A DNA stretch of 64,000 nucleotides from Tissierellia bacterium (GCA_012728775.1 JAAYEN010000271.1:3148-67147); one strand, 5' to 3'; shown: positions 9,449 to 18,767, counted from the first letter of the stretch. Numbers and translations: made by a program. The notes: generated by a model not told the origin, from the letters alone.

Positions 9449-10573
9449 ATGGCTAAGACTAAAGAAGAATTAATTGAAAATACCGATGGATTGTCAAAGA
9501 TATTAGAGACTCTAATTAAAGCTGGTAAAAATAAAGGTTTTATTACCTATGAGGATGTTGCTGAAGCTTATGAAGAGCAAGAAGATATTGACAGTGATGA
9601 TATCGACCAAGTATATGAAAGGCTTGAAAAAGCACAAATTCAGATAATGTCTGAAAAAGAAGCGGACGATCATATAGATGATGACGATGATGATTTAGAT
9701 GATTTAAATATCGAAGAAGAAGATCTTTCTGTACCTGAAGGTATTGCTGTTGATGATCCAGTTAGAATGTATTTGAAAGAAATAGGGAAAGTTAACCTCC
9801 TTACAGCAGAAGAAGAAGTTATACTTGCAAAAGGCATGGAAGCAGGAGATTTACTAGCTAAAAAACGATTAGCAGAAGCAAATCTTCGTCTTGTGGTGAG
9901 TATTGCTAAAAGATATGTAGGAAGAGGTATGATGTTTTTAGATCTAATCCAAGAAGGAAATCTTGGCTTAATGAAAGCTGTGGAAAAATTTGATTATAGG
10001 AAAGGATTTAAATTTTCCACATACGCTACATGGTGGATTAGACAAGCAATAACAAGGGCTATTGCAGACCAAGCTAGAACCATTAGAATACCCGTTCATA
10101 TGGTGGAAACTATTAATAAACTAGTCAGAACTCAAAGAAAACTGATAGTCAAATTGGGTAGAGATCCTGCTCCTGAAGAAATAGCTAAGGAGATGGGCAT
10201 AGAGGTTTCAAAAGTTCATGAGATATTAAAAATAGCACAAGAACCAGTTTCATTGGAAACTCCAATAGGAGAAGAAGAAGATAGTCATTTAGGTGACTTT
10301 ATACCTGATGAAGAAATAGTATCTCCATCGGATGCTGCTGCATTTACTTTATTAAAAGAACAACTTTCTGAAGTGTTAGACACTTTAAATGAAAGAGAAA
10401 AAAAGGTGCTGATTCTAAGATTTGGATTGGAAGATGGAAGATCCAGAACTTTAGAAGAAGTAGGAAAAGAATTTGATGTAACTCGGGAGAGAATTCGACA
10501 GATAGAAGCAAAAGCTCTTAGAAAACTTAGACATCCTAGTAGAAGTAAAAAGTTAAAGGATTTTCTTGAGTGA
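9449..10573 (+). CDS. rpoD: Primary sigma factor SigA (RpoD)
   Basis: Housekeeping sigma-70 that directs RNA polymerase to -35/-10 promoters. I place the start at the ATG at 9449 (374 residues), because AAGAGGG (9436-9442) sits 6 bases upstream. The in-frame ATGs at 9431 and 9443 lie before or too close to this site. Region 1.1 is followed by a run of Asp/Glu (about residues 70-100). Then come region 1.2 ([11 protein letters not shown]), region 2 ([30 protein letters not shown]), region 3 and region 4 ([20 protein letters not shown]). It is co-directional with dnaG and overlaps trmK by one base. Confidence 0.97.
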   Translation: MAKTKEELIENTDGLSKILETLIKAGKNKGFITYEDVAEAYEEQEDIDSDDIDQVYERLEKAQIQIMSEKEADDHIDDDDDDLDDLNIEEEDLSVPEGIAVDDPVRMYLKEIGKVNLLTAEEEVILAKGMEAGDLLAKKRLAEANLRLVVSIAKRYVGRGMMFLDLIQEGNLGLMKAVEKFDYRKGFKFSTYATWWIRQAITRAIADQARTIRIPVHMVETINKLVRTQRKLIVKLGRDPAPEEIAKEMGIEVSKVHEILKIAQEPVSLETPIGEEEDSHLGDFIPDEEIVSPSDAAAFTLLKEQLSEVLDTLNEREKKVLILRFGLEDGRSRTLEEVGKEFDVTRERIRQIEAKALRKLRHPSRSKKLKDFLE

Positions 10574-11274
10574 TGAAAAAAAGTATTAAGTTAGACGATA
10601 GGCTTAACGAAATCGTAAAAATTTTAGGCGAAAATGAAATAGTGGTGGATGTTGGTTGTGACCACGGTTATGTTGCAAATTATCTTATCGAAGAGAATTT
10701 TGCGAAGCTGGTATATGCTACGGATATTTCAAAACCCTCTTTAGAAAAAAATATAGAGTTTTCAAAATATAGAGGCAACGAATATAAAGTCATTTCTTTA
10801 TTAGGAAATGGCTTATTTCCTGTTAAAAACAAAGATTTTAATGCTGTAATTATGGCGGGGATGGGTGGAGAATTGATAATGAAAATTATCGACGATTCAT
10901 TAGATTTTATACAAGATAAGACTTTAGTTTTACAGCCCATGACTGCTCGAGTAGAATTGAGAAAATATTTAGGTAAAAAAGGGTTTCAGATAAAAAAAGA
11001 AAGTATAGTAAAAGATGGAAATAAATTTTATGAAATCATTAAAGCAGTTCCTGGAGAGGAAATTCAATCTACCTCATTTTACTATTTTGGAAATAATTTA
11101 GTTGAAGAATGTAATGAAGTATTGATAGAATATGTAAAACATCTTTTAGAAAAAAATAAAATGTACTTGGAGCAATCAAAAAAATCTAATACAGAAAAAT
11201 CGATTTTACAAAGGAAGAAATTAGAAAAAGAGATAGAAATATTTAATGAGGTATTAAATGGATGTAAAAGCTAA
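10573..11274 (+). CDS. trmK: tRNA (adenine-22-N1)-methyltransferase TrmK
   Basis: SAM-dependent enzyme that makes m1A22 in bacterial tRNAs. 233 residues from the ATG at 10573, which overlaps the sigA stop as TGATG; a GTG three bases earlier is possible. The N-terminal Rossmann methyltransferase has the SAM loop VVDVGCDHGYVANYL (about residues 23-37) and the family motif VIMAGMGGELI near 95. A C-terminal coiled-coil (about 170-233) is typical of TrmK/YqfN. The sigA-trmK-nif3 order matches Bacillus sigA-yqfN-yqfO. Confidence 0.93.
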   Translation: MKKSIKLDDRLNEIVKILGENEIVVDVGCDHGYVANYLIEENFAKLVYATDISKPSLEKNIEFSKYRGNEYKVISLLGNGLFPVKNKDFNAVIMAGMGGELIMKIIDDSLDFIQDKTLVLQPMTARVELRKYLGKKGFQIKKESIVKDGNKFYEIIKAVPGEEIQSTSFYYFGNNLVEECNEVLIEYVKHLLEKNKMYLEQSKKSNTEKSILQRKKLEKEIEIFNEVLNGCKS

Positions 11275-12043
11275 AGAAATAATAGACTTGATAGAAATAA
11301 TCGCTCCAGAAAATATTCAAGCAGAATGGGATAATTCCGGACTACAAGTTGGTGATACTGAAAGTAATGTTCAGGGCATTCTTTTATGCATGGATATAAC
11401 CGATAAAGCAGTAGACTTTGCTATAAAAAATAATTTGAACTTTATACTTTCTCATCACCCTTTTTTCTTTTCAGATATAAAATCCATAGACTTTTCAACA
11501 TACAAAGGTAAATTAGTAAAAAATATTATAGAAAAAAATTTGTTTATTTATTCAGCTCATACTAATTTAGATGCATCAGAAATTGGAGTTAATTCTGAAC
11601 TAGCCAGACGCCTTGAATTGGAAGATGTAAAGAAATTTTCAGAATATGTAGAAGGTGAAGATATAGGTGTAGTTGGGAAATTCAATGGCAAGAGCTTAGA
11701 AAAATTAGTAAAAAAACTGACTGAGGAAATATCACCAGAGAATTTTGTTAAAGTTTATGGAAGATCTAAAGAAAGAATTGAAAAAGTTGCTATCATCGGA
11801 GGAAGCGGAAACTTTGGAATAAGTTTTGCTAAATCTATTGGTGCTGATGTACTTATTACTGGAGATACGAAACATCATGATGGTCAGTTGGCTTATGAAA
11901 ATAATATTGTTCTAATTGACATTGGACATTTTTATTCTGAACTTCCGGTTTTATTTATGTTAAAAGAATACCTAAATAAAAGTTTTAATGACCTAAATAT
12001 TGATATATTTCAAGAACCAATTTATTTTATTGAAAATTTTTAA
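11258..12043 (+). CDS. Nif3-like dinuclear metal centre protein (YqfO/GCH1-type I fold)
   Basis: 261 residues of the NIF3 family, which form toroidal hexamers with a dinuclear metal site. The conserved histidine motifs are present: LSHHPFFF (about residue 66), SAHTNLDA (about 103), TGDTKHHDG (about 210) and DIGHFYSE (about 229). This is the short form without the extra PII-like insert of YqfO. A role as GTP cyclohydrolase-like or metal-chaperone protein has been proposed for the family, but the biological function is unsettled. It overlaps the end of trmK by 17 bases and ends the operon. Confidence 0.9.
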   Translation: MDVKAKEIIDLIEIIAPENIQAEWDNSGLQVGDTESNVQGILLCMDITDKAVDFAIKNNLNFILSHHPFFFSDIKSIDFSTYKGKLVKNIIEKNLFIYSAHTNLDASEIGVNSELARRLELEDVKKFSEYVEGEDIGVVGKFNGKSLEKLVKKLTEEISPENFVKVYGRSKERIEKVAIIGGSGNFGISFAKSIGADVLITGDTKHHDGQLAYENNIVLIDIGHFYSELPVLFMLKEYLNKSFNDLNIDIFQEPIYFIENF

Positions 12044-12073
12044 TAGTTAATGGTATCAGATAATGATTTTATT

Positions 12074-12103
12074 AAGACAGTTTTATGCTGTCTTTTTTTT
12101 TAT
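12074..12103 (+). terminator. Rho-independent terminator of the era-nif3 gene group
   Basis: Stem AAGACAG / CTGTCTT (12074-12080 and 12088-12094), 7-base loop, then a run of T from 12093. It closes the sigA-trmK-nif3 transcript before the purine gene. Confidence 0.88.
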
Positions 12104-12109
12104 AATTAT

Positions 12110-12138
12110 TTGAGTGAGTTACTTCTATTTGATATAAT
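12110..12138 (+). promoter_or_regulatory. Sigma-A promoter of the purD-purL fusion gene
   Basis: -35 TTGAGT (12110-12115), 17-base spacer, -10 TATAAT (12133-12138), about 62 bases before the ATG. I see no purine (guanine/adenine) riboswitch fold or PurR-like box in the short leader. Confidence 0.75.
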
Positions 12139-12200
12139 AAATACTAGATTTTATAATTACGTTAATTCTTTTATAAATTGCAATTAAATTTGGAGGCATT

Positions 12201-15200
12201 ATGAAAATACTGATAGTAGGAAGTGGAGCAAGAGAACACACCATTGGTGAAAAAGTAAGCAAAAGCAAGATGGCTGAAAAAATATACTTTGCACCAGGTA
12301 ATGGAGGGACTGTATCCATTGGTGAAAATGTAAATATTCAAGGAAATGATATAGAAGGACTAGTAAATTTTGCTAAATCCGAAGGTATTGATTTCACTAT
12401 AGTTGGGCCAGAAGATCCTCTCAACTTAGGAATTGTGGACGAATTTGAGAACGAAGGACTGAAAATTTTCGGTCCTACAAAAGCTGCAGCTAAATTAGAG
12501 GGCAGTAAAGCCTTTGCAAAAGATTTTATGATAAAGCATGGAATTCCTACTGGTAAATACATAAAAACAGAAGATCATGACAATGCTATAAAATTTGCAA
12601 AACTTCTCCTTGAAACTAATGGTAAAGCAGTAATAAAAGCTGATGGATTATGTGCAGGCAAAGGTGTATTTATTGTATCTAATGAAAAAGAAGCCAATGA
12701 TTATCTTGAACAAATATTAGTAAAAGGTAATTACGGAGAAAAGAAAGTAATAATAGAAGAATTTTTAGAAGGTTATGAAATGAGTCTTATTGCTTTTGTT
12801 GACAATAAAACAATAAAAATGCTACCTACATCAAAGGACCATAAAAGAATTTTTGAAGGAGAAAGGGGAGCTAATACTGGAGGAATGGGAACCTTCAGTC
12901 CAAACCTAGAAGCAGAGAATTATTTAGAAGAAATCGAAGAGAGCATTTTGAATCCATTCTTAAAAGGAATTCAAGAGGATAACCTAGATTTTCGTGGAAT
13001 TATCTTTATTGGACTTATGATTGGAGATAATGGAATAAAGGTTTTAGAATTTAACACGCGTTTTGGAGATCCGGAAACCCAATCAATATTAAATCGAATT
13101 GATAGCGATTTACTTGATATTATGTTAAAGACAAATAGAGGAGATCTAGCTTCTGCAGTAATTGACGAAAATGATAAAAAAGTTGTGACGTTAGTATTGG
13201 CGTCTGGAGGTTATCCAGAAGAATATAAAAAGGGATATGAAATAAAAGGCTTAGATAAAGTTGAAGATGTGATAATTTATCACGCAGGTACTAAAGTCGA
13301 AGAAGGAAAAATCATCACTAATGGTGGTAGAGTATTATCTATAGTTGCGATTGAAGATGACTTTGAAAAAGCTATCGAAAAAGTTTATAAAACAGCAGAT
13401 ATTATTGAATTTGAAGATAAATTTTATCGAAAAGATATTGGACCATCAGTAAATAGATATTATGTAGAAAAAAATGAAAATATATTTTACGACTACATTT
13501 CCATGAGAGAATCAATTATAACGGATCTAGAATTCGATCCAGGGGATATTAGAATGTTTAGTCGCTATGATATAGAGGGACTTAATGGAGATTTGAAAGA
13601 GACTGTTGTGAATGAACTTCTCGCTGATGCTCATATTGAAAAATGTTATGCAGCTGAAGATGCTTTTAAGTTGGAAAAAGAACTTAAAAATCCATTAGTA
13701 GTGGAATTTCAACCAGGACAATTCGATCAAAGTGAATACGCAACCATAAAGAATTTAGAGCTATTGAGTAAATCTAATGACATAAGAGTAAGAACTTCAA
13801 AAGTTTATGCTTTTTCAGAAGAATTAGATTATAGCCAGAAAGAGAAATTAGAAGAATACATTATTAATAAAACAAACCAGAGAAAAGGAAAACTCCTTGG
13901 AGTTCCTTCTACTTTAAATACAGATAATGAAAATTATCATATTAATGATGTGTATTATGGATTTACTAAATTAGACGAGGTAGGTTTAAATAAATTCTTA
14001 TTAGAGCATGGTCTTGCAATGTCCTTAGAGGATTTAAAATTTGTTCAAGACCATTATAAAGAAATTGGACGAGACATTAATGAAACAGAGCTTTATATTT
14101 TAGATACCTATTGGTCAGATCATTGTAGACATACTACTTTTAACACTATATTAGATGTGGAATTTAAAGATAATGAAACTCTTTTAGATAAGAGGATACA
14201 TGACGAATTTAATAACTATATTAAAATGCGACAAGATTTAAATCGTACAAAGCCTATATCACTTATGGATTTAGGAACTATTGTAGCAAGATATTTGAAA
14301 TTCACAGGAGATTTAGATAATCAAGAAGACACAGATGAAGTAAATGCCTGCTCGATAGAAATTAAAGTAAAAGTAGAAGATAGAATTACAAAAGAGATTA
14401 GAGAAGAAGATTATCTTCTAATGTTTAAAAATGAAACACATAATCATCCTACAGAAATTGAGCCTTACGGTGGTGCTCATACTTGCATTGGAGGAGGTAT
14501 TAGAGATCCTCTAAGTGGAAGAGCCCATGTATATCAAGCTATGAGAATAACAGGAGCAGGAGATCCGACAATTCCTTATAAAGACACTTTAAAAGGAAAA
14601 CTTCCCCAAAGAAAGATTGCAATTGATGCATCTGAGGGTTATAGTTCCTATGGAAATGAAATAGGATTAGCTGCTGGATTTGCAGATGAAATTTATCACG
14701 AAGGTTTTGTCGCAAAGAGAATGGAATTAGGAGCCTTAGTAGGAGCTCAAAAAAAAGAAAATGTCTTAAGAGAAAATTCTGAACCAGGAGATATTATCCT
14801 TTTATTAGGTGCAAAAACTGGGCGTGATGGAGTGGGAGCGGCGACAGGTTCATCTTCACAGCAAACTGCGGACGTAATTGAAGAAGCTTCCACAGAAGTT
14901 CAAAGGGGAAACCCTCCTTTAGAGAGAAATATAATGAGACTCTTTAGAAATCCAGAAGCAACAAAACTTATAAAGAAGAGTAACGACTTTGGAGCAGGTG
15001 GAGTTTCGGTTGCTATTGGAGAACTAGCAGATTCCTTAGATATTTATCTTGACAGAGTCCCATTAAAATATCCTGGCCTTACTCCAAAGGAAATTGCTAT
15101 TTCTGAATCCCAAGAACGAATGGCAGTAGTTATTGATGCTGAAAATAAGAATAAATTTATAGAATTATCTGAAGACGAAGGAATTGAAACAACGGAAGTT

Positions 15201-17135
15201 GCAGTTGTTACAGATAAAAACAAAATGGTAATGTATTACAGAGACCAGGTAGTTTGTGAATTGGATAGAACTTTTCTAGACGCTTCAGGAGCAGATAGAT
15301 TTCAAAAAATAGTAATAGAAAAAGATAAGCCATTTTATTATTTCGAAGAAAAAGGAAAAGAGCTAGGAACTTTATATGAAAATCTAAGTGACCTTAATTA
15401 TGTTTCTAAAAAAGATTTAATTGGAAAATTTGATTCTACAATAGGAAGGGGAACTATTCTCGCTCCATTAGGAGGAATAAACCAAATTACTCCAATACAA
15501 GCTATGGCAGCAATTATACCATCTCTGGATGGAAACAGTAAAACTGCTAGTATAATGTCCTATGGTTATGACCCAGTACTATCCAGCGAAAATCAATTTC
15601 TAGGAGGATATTACGCAGTGGTAGAATCACTTGCCAAAATTGCTGCTACAGGTGGAAATCCATTCAAAGCTAGATTATCATTCCAAGAATTTTTCGAATC
15701 AATGGGTACTGATGAAATAAAATGGGCTAAACCTCTTAAATCCCTATTGGGAGCATTTTATGCTACTAGGGAATTTAAAACTCCTCCTATAGGTGGAAAA
15801 GACTCTATGAGTGGAACCTTCCAGGATTTAGATGTACCTCCAACATTGATTTCCTTTGCAGTGGTTTCAGAAGATGCTAAAAATATTATCTCACCTGAAT
15901 TAAAAGGAAAGTTAAAACTAGGAATAATTAAAACAAACAGACTTGAAGATTATACATTGAATCACGAAGAATTTATGTTTAATGTAGAGAATCTTTATAA
16001 AGAAATTAAAAGTGGAAATATTAAATCTGCATATGCAATTAATTATAAGGGACTATTGCACAATTTAATGGAAATGTCCTTGGGGAATGAAATTGGATTT
16101 GTAATCAACTTTGAACAGCCTTTTGATAACTTAGTGGGAAGCTTTATCGTTGAATATGAGAATTCAAAGGACTTTATAGAACCTATAGGTCTTACAGGAG
16201 GAGATTCTTTAGTATTTAACGGAGAAAAAATCGATGTAGAAAGATTTAAGGAAACTTACGAAAATTCCTTAATTGAAATCTATCCCCAAGAAATAGAATC
16301 AAATGAAGAAATTGGTCGTAATAAAGAATTAAAGCCTAGAAATCTTACTAGGGAAGAAAGACAAGAAGATGTTAAAGTGCTTATACCAATTTTTCCTGGT
16401 ACTACAGGAGAATATGATGTAGAAGAAGTGCTTTTAGAAAACCAAGCTATAGTAACTAAATTTGTCTTTAAAAATGAGACTATTAATCAACTAGAAGAGT
16501 CTATCGAAAAATTAGCAGAAGAAATTGAAAAATCTAATATAATAATTTTCCCAAGTGGTATGACTTATGGTGATGAACCAGAAGGAGCCGGAAAATATTT
16601 AGCAAATGTTCTTAGACAAGACAAGATTAAAAAAGCAATACTAGATCTTATAGACAATAGAGACGGATTAATACTTGGAATAGGAGACGGGTTCCAAGGA
16701 TTAGTAAGAACTGGCCTTATTCCTTTTGGAACTTATATAAAATTCCATGAAGAACTTCCAGTGTTTGCCAAGAACTCATCAGGTAGATATTCCTCAAAAA
16801 TAGTAGAAACTATTTTTAAAACAAATAACTCTCCTTGGTTAAAATATGTGGAGTTAGAAAAAGAATATTTAGCACCTATATCCACTTACTATGGTCAATT
16901 GATTTTACCGAAGGATTTATATAGAGAACTTAGCAATAATGAACAAATAGTATCAGTATATAATAAAGATACTTTAGGAGCAGATTATTCAATAGAAGGT
17001 CTAATGGATCCGAAGGGTAGAATACTTGGCAAAATGACTAATTTTGAAAGAATAAAAGATGGAACATTAATAAATATTCCAAAAACTGAATTTCAAGATA
17101 TAATAAAAGCAGGAATAGAATATTTTAGAAAATAA
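12201..17135 (+). CDS. PurD-PurL fusion: GAR synthetase joined to FGAM synthase with degenerate glutaminase domain
   Basis: One 1644-residue frame. Residues 1 to about 413 are PurD (ligates phosphoribosylamine and glycine): ILIVGSGAREH, KADGLCAGKGVF, GANTGGMG and FNTRFGDPETQ are intact. From about residue 416 (SVNRYYVEK) to the end it is long-form PurL (converts FGAR to FGAM with ATP and glutamine). The synthetase blocks DTYWSDHCRHTTF, NETHNHPTEIEPYGGAH and ATGSSSQQ are intact. The last 260 residues are the glutaminase domain, but the usual LGICNGFQ reads LGIGDGFQ (Cys to Gly1495) and the usual GHSER or PHPER reads TNFER (His to Asn1614; Glu1616 kept). The usual FPGTNCEYD also lacks its Cys. 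I infer use of free ammonia. It has its own promoter and terminator, with no other pur gene nearby. Confidence 0.93.
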   Translation: MKILIVGSGAREHTIGEKVSKSKMAEKIYFAPGNGGTVSIGENVNIQGNDIEGLVNFAKSEGIDFTIVGPEDPLNLGIVDEFENEGLKIFGPTKAAAKLEGSKAFAKDFMIKHGIPTGKYIKTEDHDNAIKFAKLLLETNGKAVIKADGLCAGKGVFIVSNEKEANDYLEQILVKGNYGEKKVIIEEFLEGYEMSLIAFVDNKTIKMLPTSKDHKRIFEGERGANTGGMGTFSPNLEAENYLEEIEESILNPFLKGIQEDNLDFRGIIFIGLMIGDNGIKVLEFNTRFGDPETQSILNRIDSDLLDIMLKTNRGDLASAVIDENDKKVVTLVLASGGYPEEYKKGYEIKGLDKVEDVIIYHAGTKVEEGKIITNGGRVLSIVAIEDDFEKAIEKVYKTADIIEFEDKFYRKDIGPSVNRYYVEKNENIFYDYISMRESIITDLEFDPGDIRMFSRYDIEGLNGDLKETVVNELLADAHIEKCYAAEDAFKLEKELKNPLVVEFQPGQFDQSEYATIKNLELLSKSNDIRVRTSKVYAFSEELDYSQKEKLEEYIINKTNQRKGKLLGVPSTLNTDNENYHINDVYYGFTKLDEVGLNKFLLEHGLAMSLEDLKFVQDHYKEIGRDINETELYILDTYWSDHCRHTTFNTILDVEFKDNETLLDKRIHDEFNNYIKMRQDLNRTKPISLMDLGTIVARYLKFTGDLDNQEDTDEVNACSIEIKVKVEDRITKEIREEDYLLMFKNETHNHPTEIEPYGGAHTCIGGGIRDPLSGRAHVYQAMRITGAGDPTIPYKDTLKGKLPQRKIAIDASEGYSSYGNEIGLAAGFADEIYHEGFVAKRMELGALVGAQKKENVLRENSEPGDIILLLGAKTGRDGVGAATGSSSQQTADVIEEASTEVQRGNPPLERNIMRLFRNPEATKLIKKSNDFGAGGVSVAIGELADSLDIYLDRVPLKYPGLTPKEIAISESQERMAVVIDAENKNKFIELSEDEGIETTEVAVVTDKNKMVMYYRDQVVCELDRTFLDASGADRFQKIVIEKDKPFYYFEEKGKELGTLYENLSDLNYVSKKDLIGKFDSTIGRGTILAPLGGINQITPIQAMAAIIPSLDGNSKTASIMSYGYDPVLSSENQFLGGYYAVVESLAKIAATGGNPFKARLSFQEFFESMGTDEIKWAKPLKSLLGAFYATREFKTPPIGGKDSMSGTFQDLDVPPTLISFAVVSEDAKNIISPELKGKLKLGIIKTNRLEDYTLNHEEFMFNVENLYKEIKSGNIKSAYAINYKGLLHNLMEMSLGNEIGFVINFEQPFDNLVGSFIVEYENSKDFIEPIGLTGGDSLVFNGEKIDVERFKETYENSLIEIYPQEIESNEEIGRNKELKPRNLTREERQEDVKVLIPIFPGTTGEYDVEEVLLENQAIVTKFVFKNETINQLEESIEKLAEEIEKSNIIIFPSGMTYGDEPEGAGKYLANVLRQDKIKKAILDLIDNRDGLILGIGDGFQGLVRTGLIPFGTYIKFHEELPVFAKNSSGRYSSKIVETIFKTNNSPWLKYVELEKEYLAPISTYYGQLILPKDLYRELSNNEQIVSVYNKDTLGADYSIEGLMDPKGRILGKMTNFERIKDGTLINIPKTEFQDIIKAGIEYFRK

Positions 17136-17144
17136 TTAATTATT

Positions 17145-17178
17145 GGGCAAGTTGGATTGAATCATCTTGCCCGTTTTT
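17145..17178 (+). terminator. Terminator of the purD-purL gene
   Basis: Stem GGGCAAG / CTTGCCC (17145-17151 and 17166-17172), 14-base loop, then GTTTTT. It lies only 9 bases after the stop codon. Confidence 0.88.
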
Positions 17179-17193
17179 AAAAGGAGAATTAAT

Positions 17194-17388
17194 ATGTCTA
17201 AAGAAGAAAGATTTATAAGCATTTACAAAAGTGGAATGGTCAACACTACAGAGATATGGGTAGACAAGGAAACAGGAGTTAATTATTTGATAATTAATCG
17301 AGGATATGGAATGGGCTTAACACCTCTATTGGATAAAGATGGTAAACCTGTAATTACTGATGTAAATGATTTAGATCGTTACTGGTGA
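17194..17388 (+). CDS. DUF6440-like small protein
   Basis: 64-residue protein starting at the ATG at 17194, which follows AAGGAG (17181-17186) by 7 bases. A longer frame from TTG 17167 would start inside the terminator stem and is rejected. The sequence (RFISIYKSG, EIWVDKETGVNYLI, GYGMGLTPLLDKDGKP) looks like the DUF6440 family of small Firmicute proteins of unknown function. It has no signal peptide, membrane segment or cysteines. The ribosome site is strong, so it is probably well translated. I see no promoter other than read-through of the purD-purL terminator. Confidence 0.75.
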   Translation: MSKEERFISIYKSGMVNTTEIWVDKETGVNYLIINRGYGMGLTPLLDKDGKPVITDVNDLDRYW

Positions 17389-17400
17389 TTAATTTAACTA

Positions 17401-18087
17401 ATGATTAGAAAAGATTATATTCCAAATACAAATTATATAATATACCAAAATTCTAAAAGATTTTCCTTTGGTACTGATAGTTTGATGCTATTAAAATTTT
17501 CAAAAGCAAAAGGAGTAGTTGTAGATTTAGGATGTGGCACTGGAGTTTTGAGTTTGGGTTTAGCAGATAGAAAATCTGTTGAAAAAGTATATGCTGTAGA
17601 TATTCAACCAGAAGTAATAGAGATTTTGAAAATCTCTATTGAAGAAAATCAATTGGATAGACGAGTAATTCCAGTTTTATCAGATGTGAGGGATTTTTCA
17701 AAATATTATACTGAGAGACCCAATAGTATAATAATGAATCCTCCCTATTTTGAAAATGATATAGAGAATAAGGTGGAAAACTATCGAATATCTAGACATC
17801 ATGAAAGTATCGAGGAATGGGTAGCTGCAGCATCTAGAATGCTTCCAACGAAAGGAACTCTTGAGTTAGTATATAGACCTGAAAGATTGGCATCACTTAT
17901 AGAATATATGAAAAAATATAAAATTGAGCCCAAAATCATTCAATTTGTAAGAACTAATTCCAAATCTTTAGCTAAGTCTGTGCTTGTACGAGGTGCAAAA
18001 GATGGAGGAGTTGGGTTAAATATATTGCACGATGTAATTACCCATAATGAAGACGGAACCACTAGAGATTGGAATTTAGATTTTTGA
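17401..18087 (+). CDS. tRNA1(Val) (adenine-37-N6)-methyltransferase-like (TrmN6/YabB)
   Basis: 228-residue SAM-dependent N6-adenine methyltransferase. It has FGTDSLMLLKFSK at about residue 23 (family hallmark), the SAM loop VVDLGCGTGVLSLGL (about 40-54) and the catalytic NPPYFE near 119. In Bacillus the homologue yabB lies after the tmk-darA-holB-ricT genes followed by rsmI; here it stands alone, far from that locus. The ATG at 17401 has no clear Shine-Dalgarno, and 12 bases separate it from the DUF6440 gene, so coupled translation is possible. The exact target adenine is inferred from family naming only. Confidence 0.85.
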   Translation: MIRKDYIPNTNYIIYQNSKRFSFGTDSLMLLKFSKAKGVVVDLGCGTGVLSLGLADRKSVEKVYAVDIQPEVIEILKISIEENQLDRRVIPVLSDVRDFSKYYTERPNSIIMNPPYFENDIENKVENYRISRHHESIEEWVAAASRMLPTKGTLELVYRPERLASLIEYMKKYKIEPKIIQFVRTNSKSLAKSVLVRGAKDGGVGLNILHDVITHNEDGTTRDWNLDF

Positions 18088-18136
18088 AACATAGAAGTTG
18101 CAACGATTTAATTATTTAAAATAGGGAATAAATTAT

Positions 18137-18164
18137 GTAGCTGATAAGATTAATTATCAGCTAC
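18137..18164 (+). terminator. Perfect 10-bp inverted repeat between trmN6 and the GNAT gene
   Basis: GTAGCTGATA / TATCAGCTAC with an 8-base loop (18147-18154). A short TATTTA tail follows. It is most likely a terminator for the trmN6 transcript, but the weak T-run and its position 22 bases before the next ATG also allow an operator role. Confidence 0.6.
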
Positions 18165-18186
18165 TATTTAATATAAGGAGGCAACT

Positions 18187-18597
18187 ATGATTATTTATAA
18201 ATTGTACACAGATGAATTAGAAGACGTTAAAATAGCTGAAGGTTTTTTTGACGGTTGGTTAAATCCTCCTGACGAGAATGTCCATAGAAAAATATTGTCC
18301 GGTAGTTTTAAATCTTTTGTTGCAATCCATGAAGAAAAAAAAGAAATTATTGGTTATATAAATGTTATAAGTGATGGAGTTTTAACTGCATATATCCCAT
18401 TTTTAGAGGTTATATCTGAATATAAAGGCCAAGGAATAGGTAATAAACTGGTTAAAATGGCTATTGAAGAATTTAAAGATTACTACATGATAGATATAGT
18501 ATGTGATTCAGATTTAGTTCATTTTTATGAAAAAATGGGCATGAGAAAAGCTAATGCCATGATAATTAGAAATTACGATAAACAATCTGGTGAATAA
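18187..18597 (+). CDS. GNAT-family N-acetyltransferase
   Basis: 136-residue GCN5-type acetyltransferase. The acetyl-CoA pyrophosphate loop is GQGIGNKLVKMA (about residues 82-93), and the C-terminal strand-helix DLVHFYEKMGMRKANAM is the usual end of the fold. The substrate cannot be told from sequence. It has a strong AAGGAGG ribosome site 4 bases before the ATG. It stands alone between an inverted repeat and a 170-base AT-rich gap (18598-18767) in which I see no gene or clear promoter. Confidence 0.85.
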   Translation: MIIYKLYTDELEDVKIAEGFFDGWLNPPDENVHRKILSGSFKSFVAIHEEKKEIIGYINVISDGVLTAYIPFLEVISEYKGQGIGNKLVKMAIEEFKDYYMIDIVCDSDLVHFYEKMGMRKANAMIIRNYDKQSGE

Positions 18598-18767
18598 TAA
18601 GATAATAAATGCGAGAAATTTTTGAAAAAAGATAATATCAAATTATATAATTATTAATAAAATTAAAATGATTTCTTATATTAAATGATAGAACTATCCA
18701 AATCATAACTGTATTTTTGATATTTTAATTAATCTATTAAAAGGGTATAGTCATTTCAGGTGATATT

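Noticed and set aside
12139..12200. Purine riboswitch in the purD-purL leader
   Set aside because: The leader is only about 55 bases of AT-rich sequence and lacks the three-way junction core sequences.
13425..13470. PurD-PurL fusion as an artefact of a missed stop codon
   Set aside because: The frame runs through without a gap and neither a stop, ribosome site nor start codon remnant is visible at the junction. A sequencing error cannot be fully excluded without reads.
17167..17193. N-terminal extension of the DUF6440 protein from a TTG
   Set aside because: The extension lies in the terminator stem, lacks a ribosome site, and the ATG at 17194 has an ideal one.
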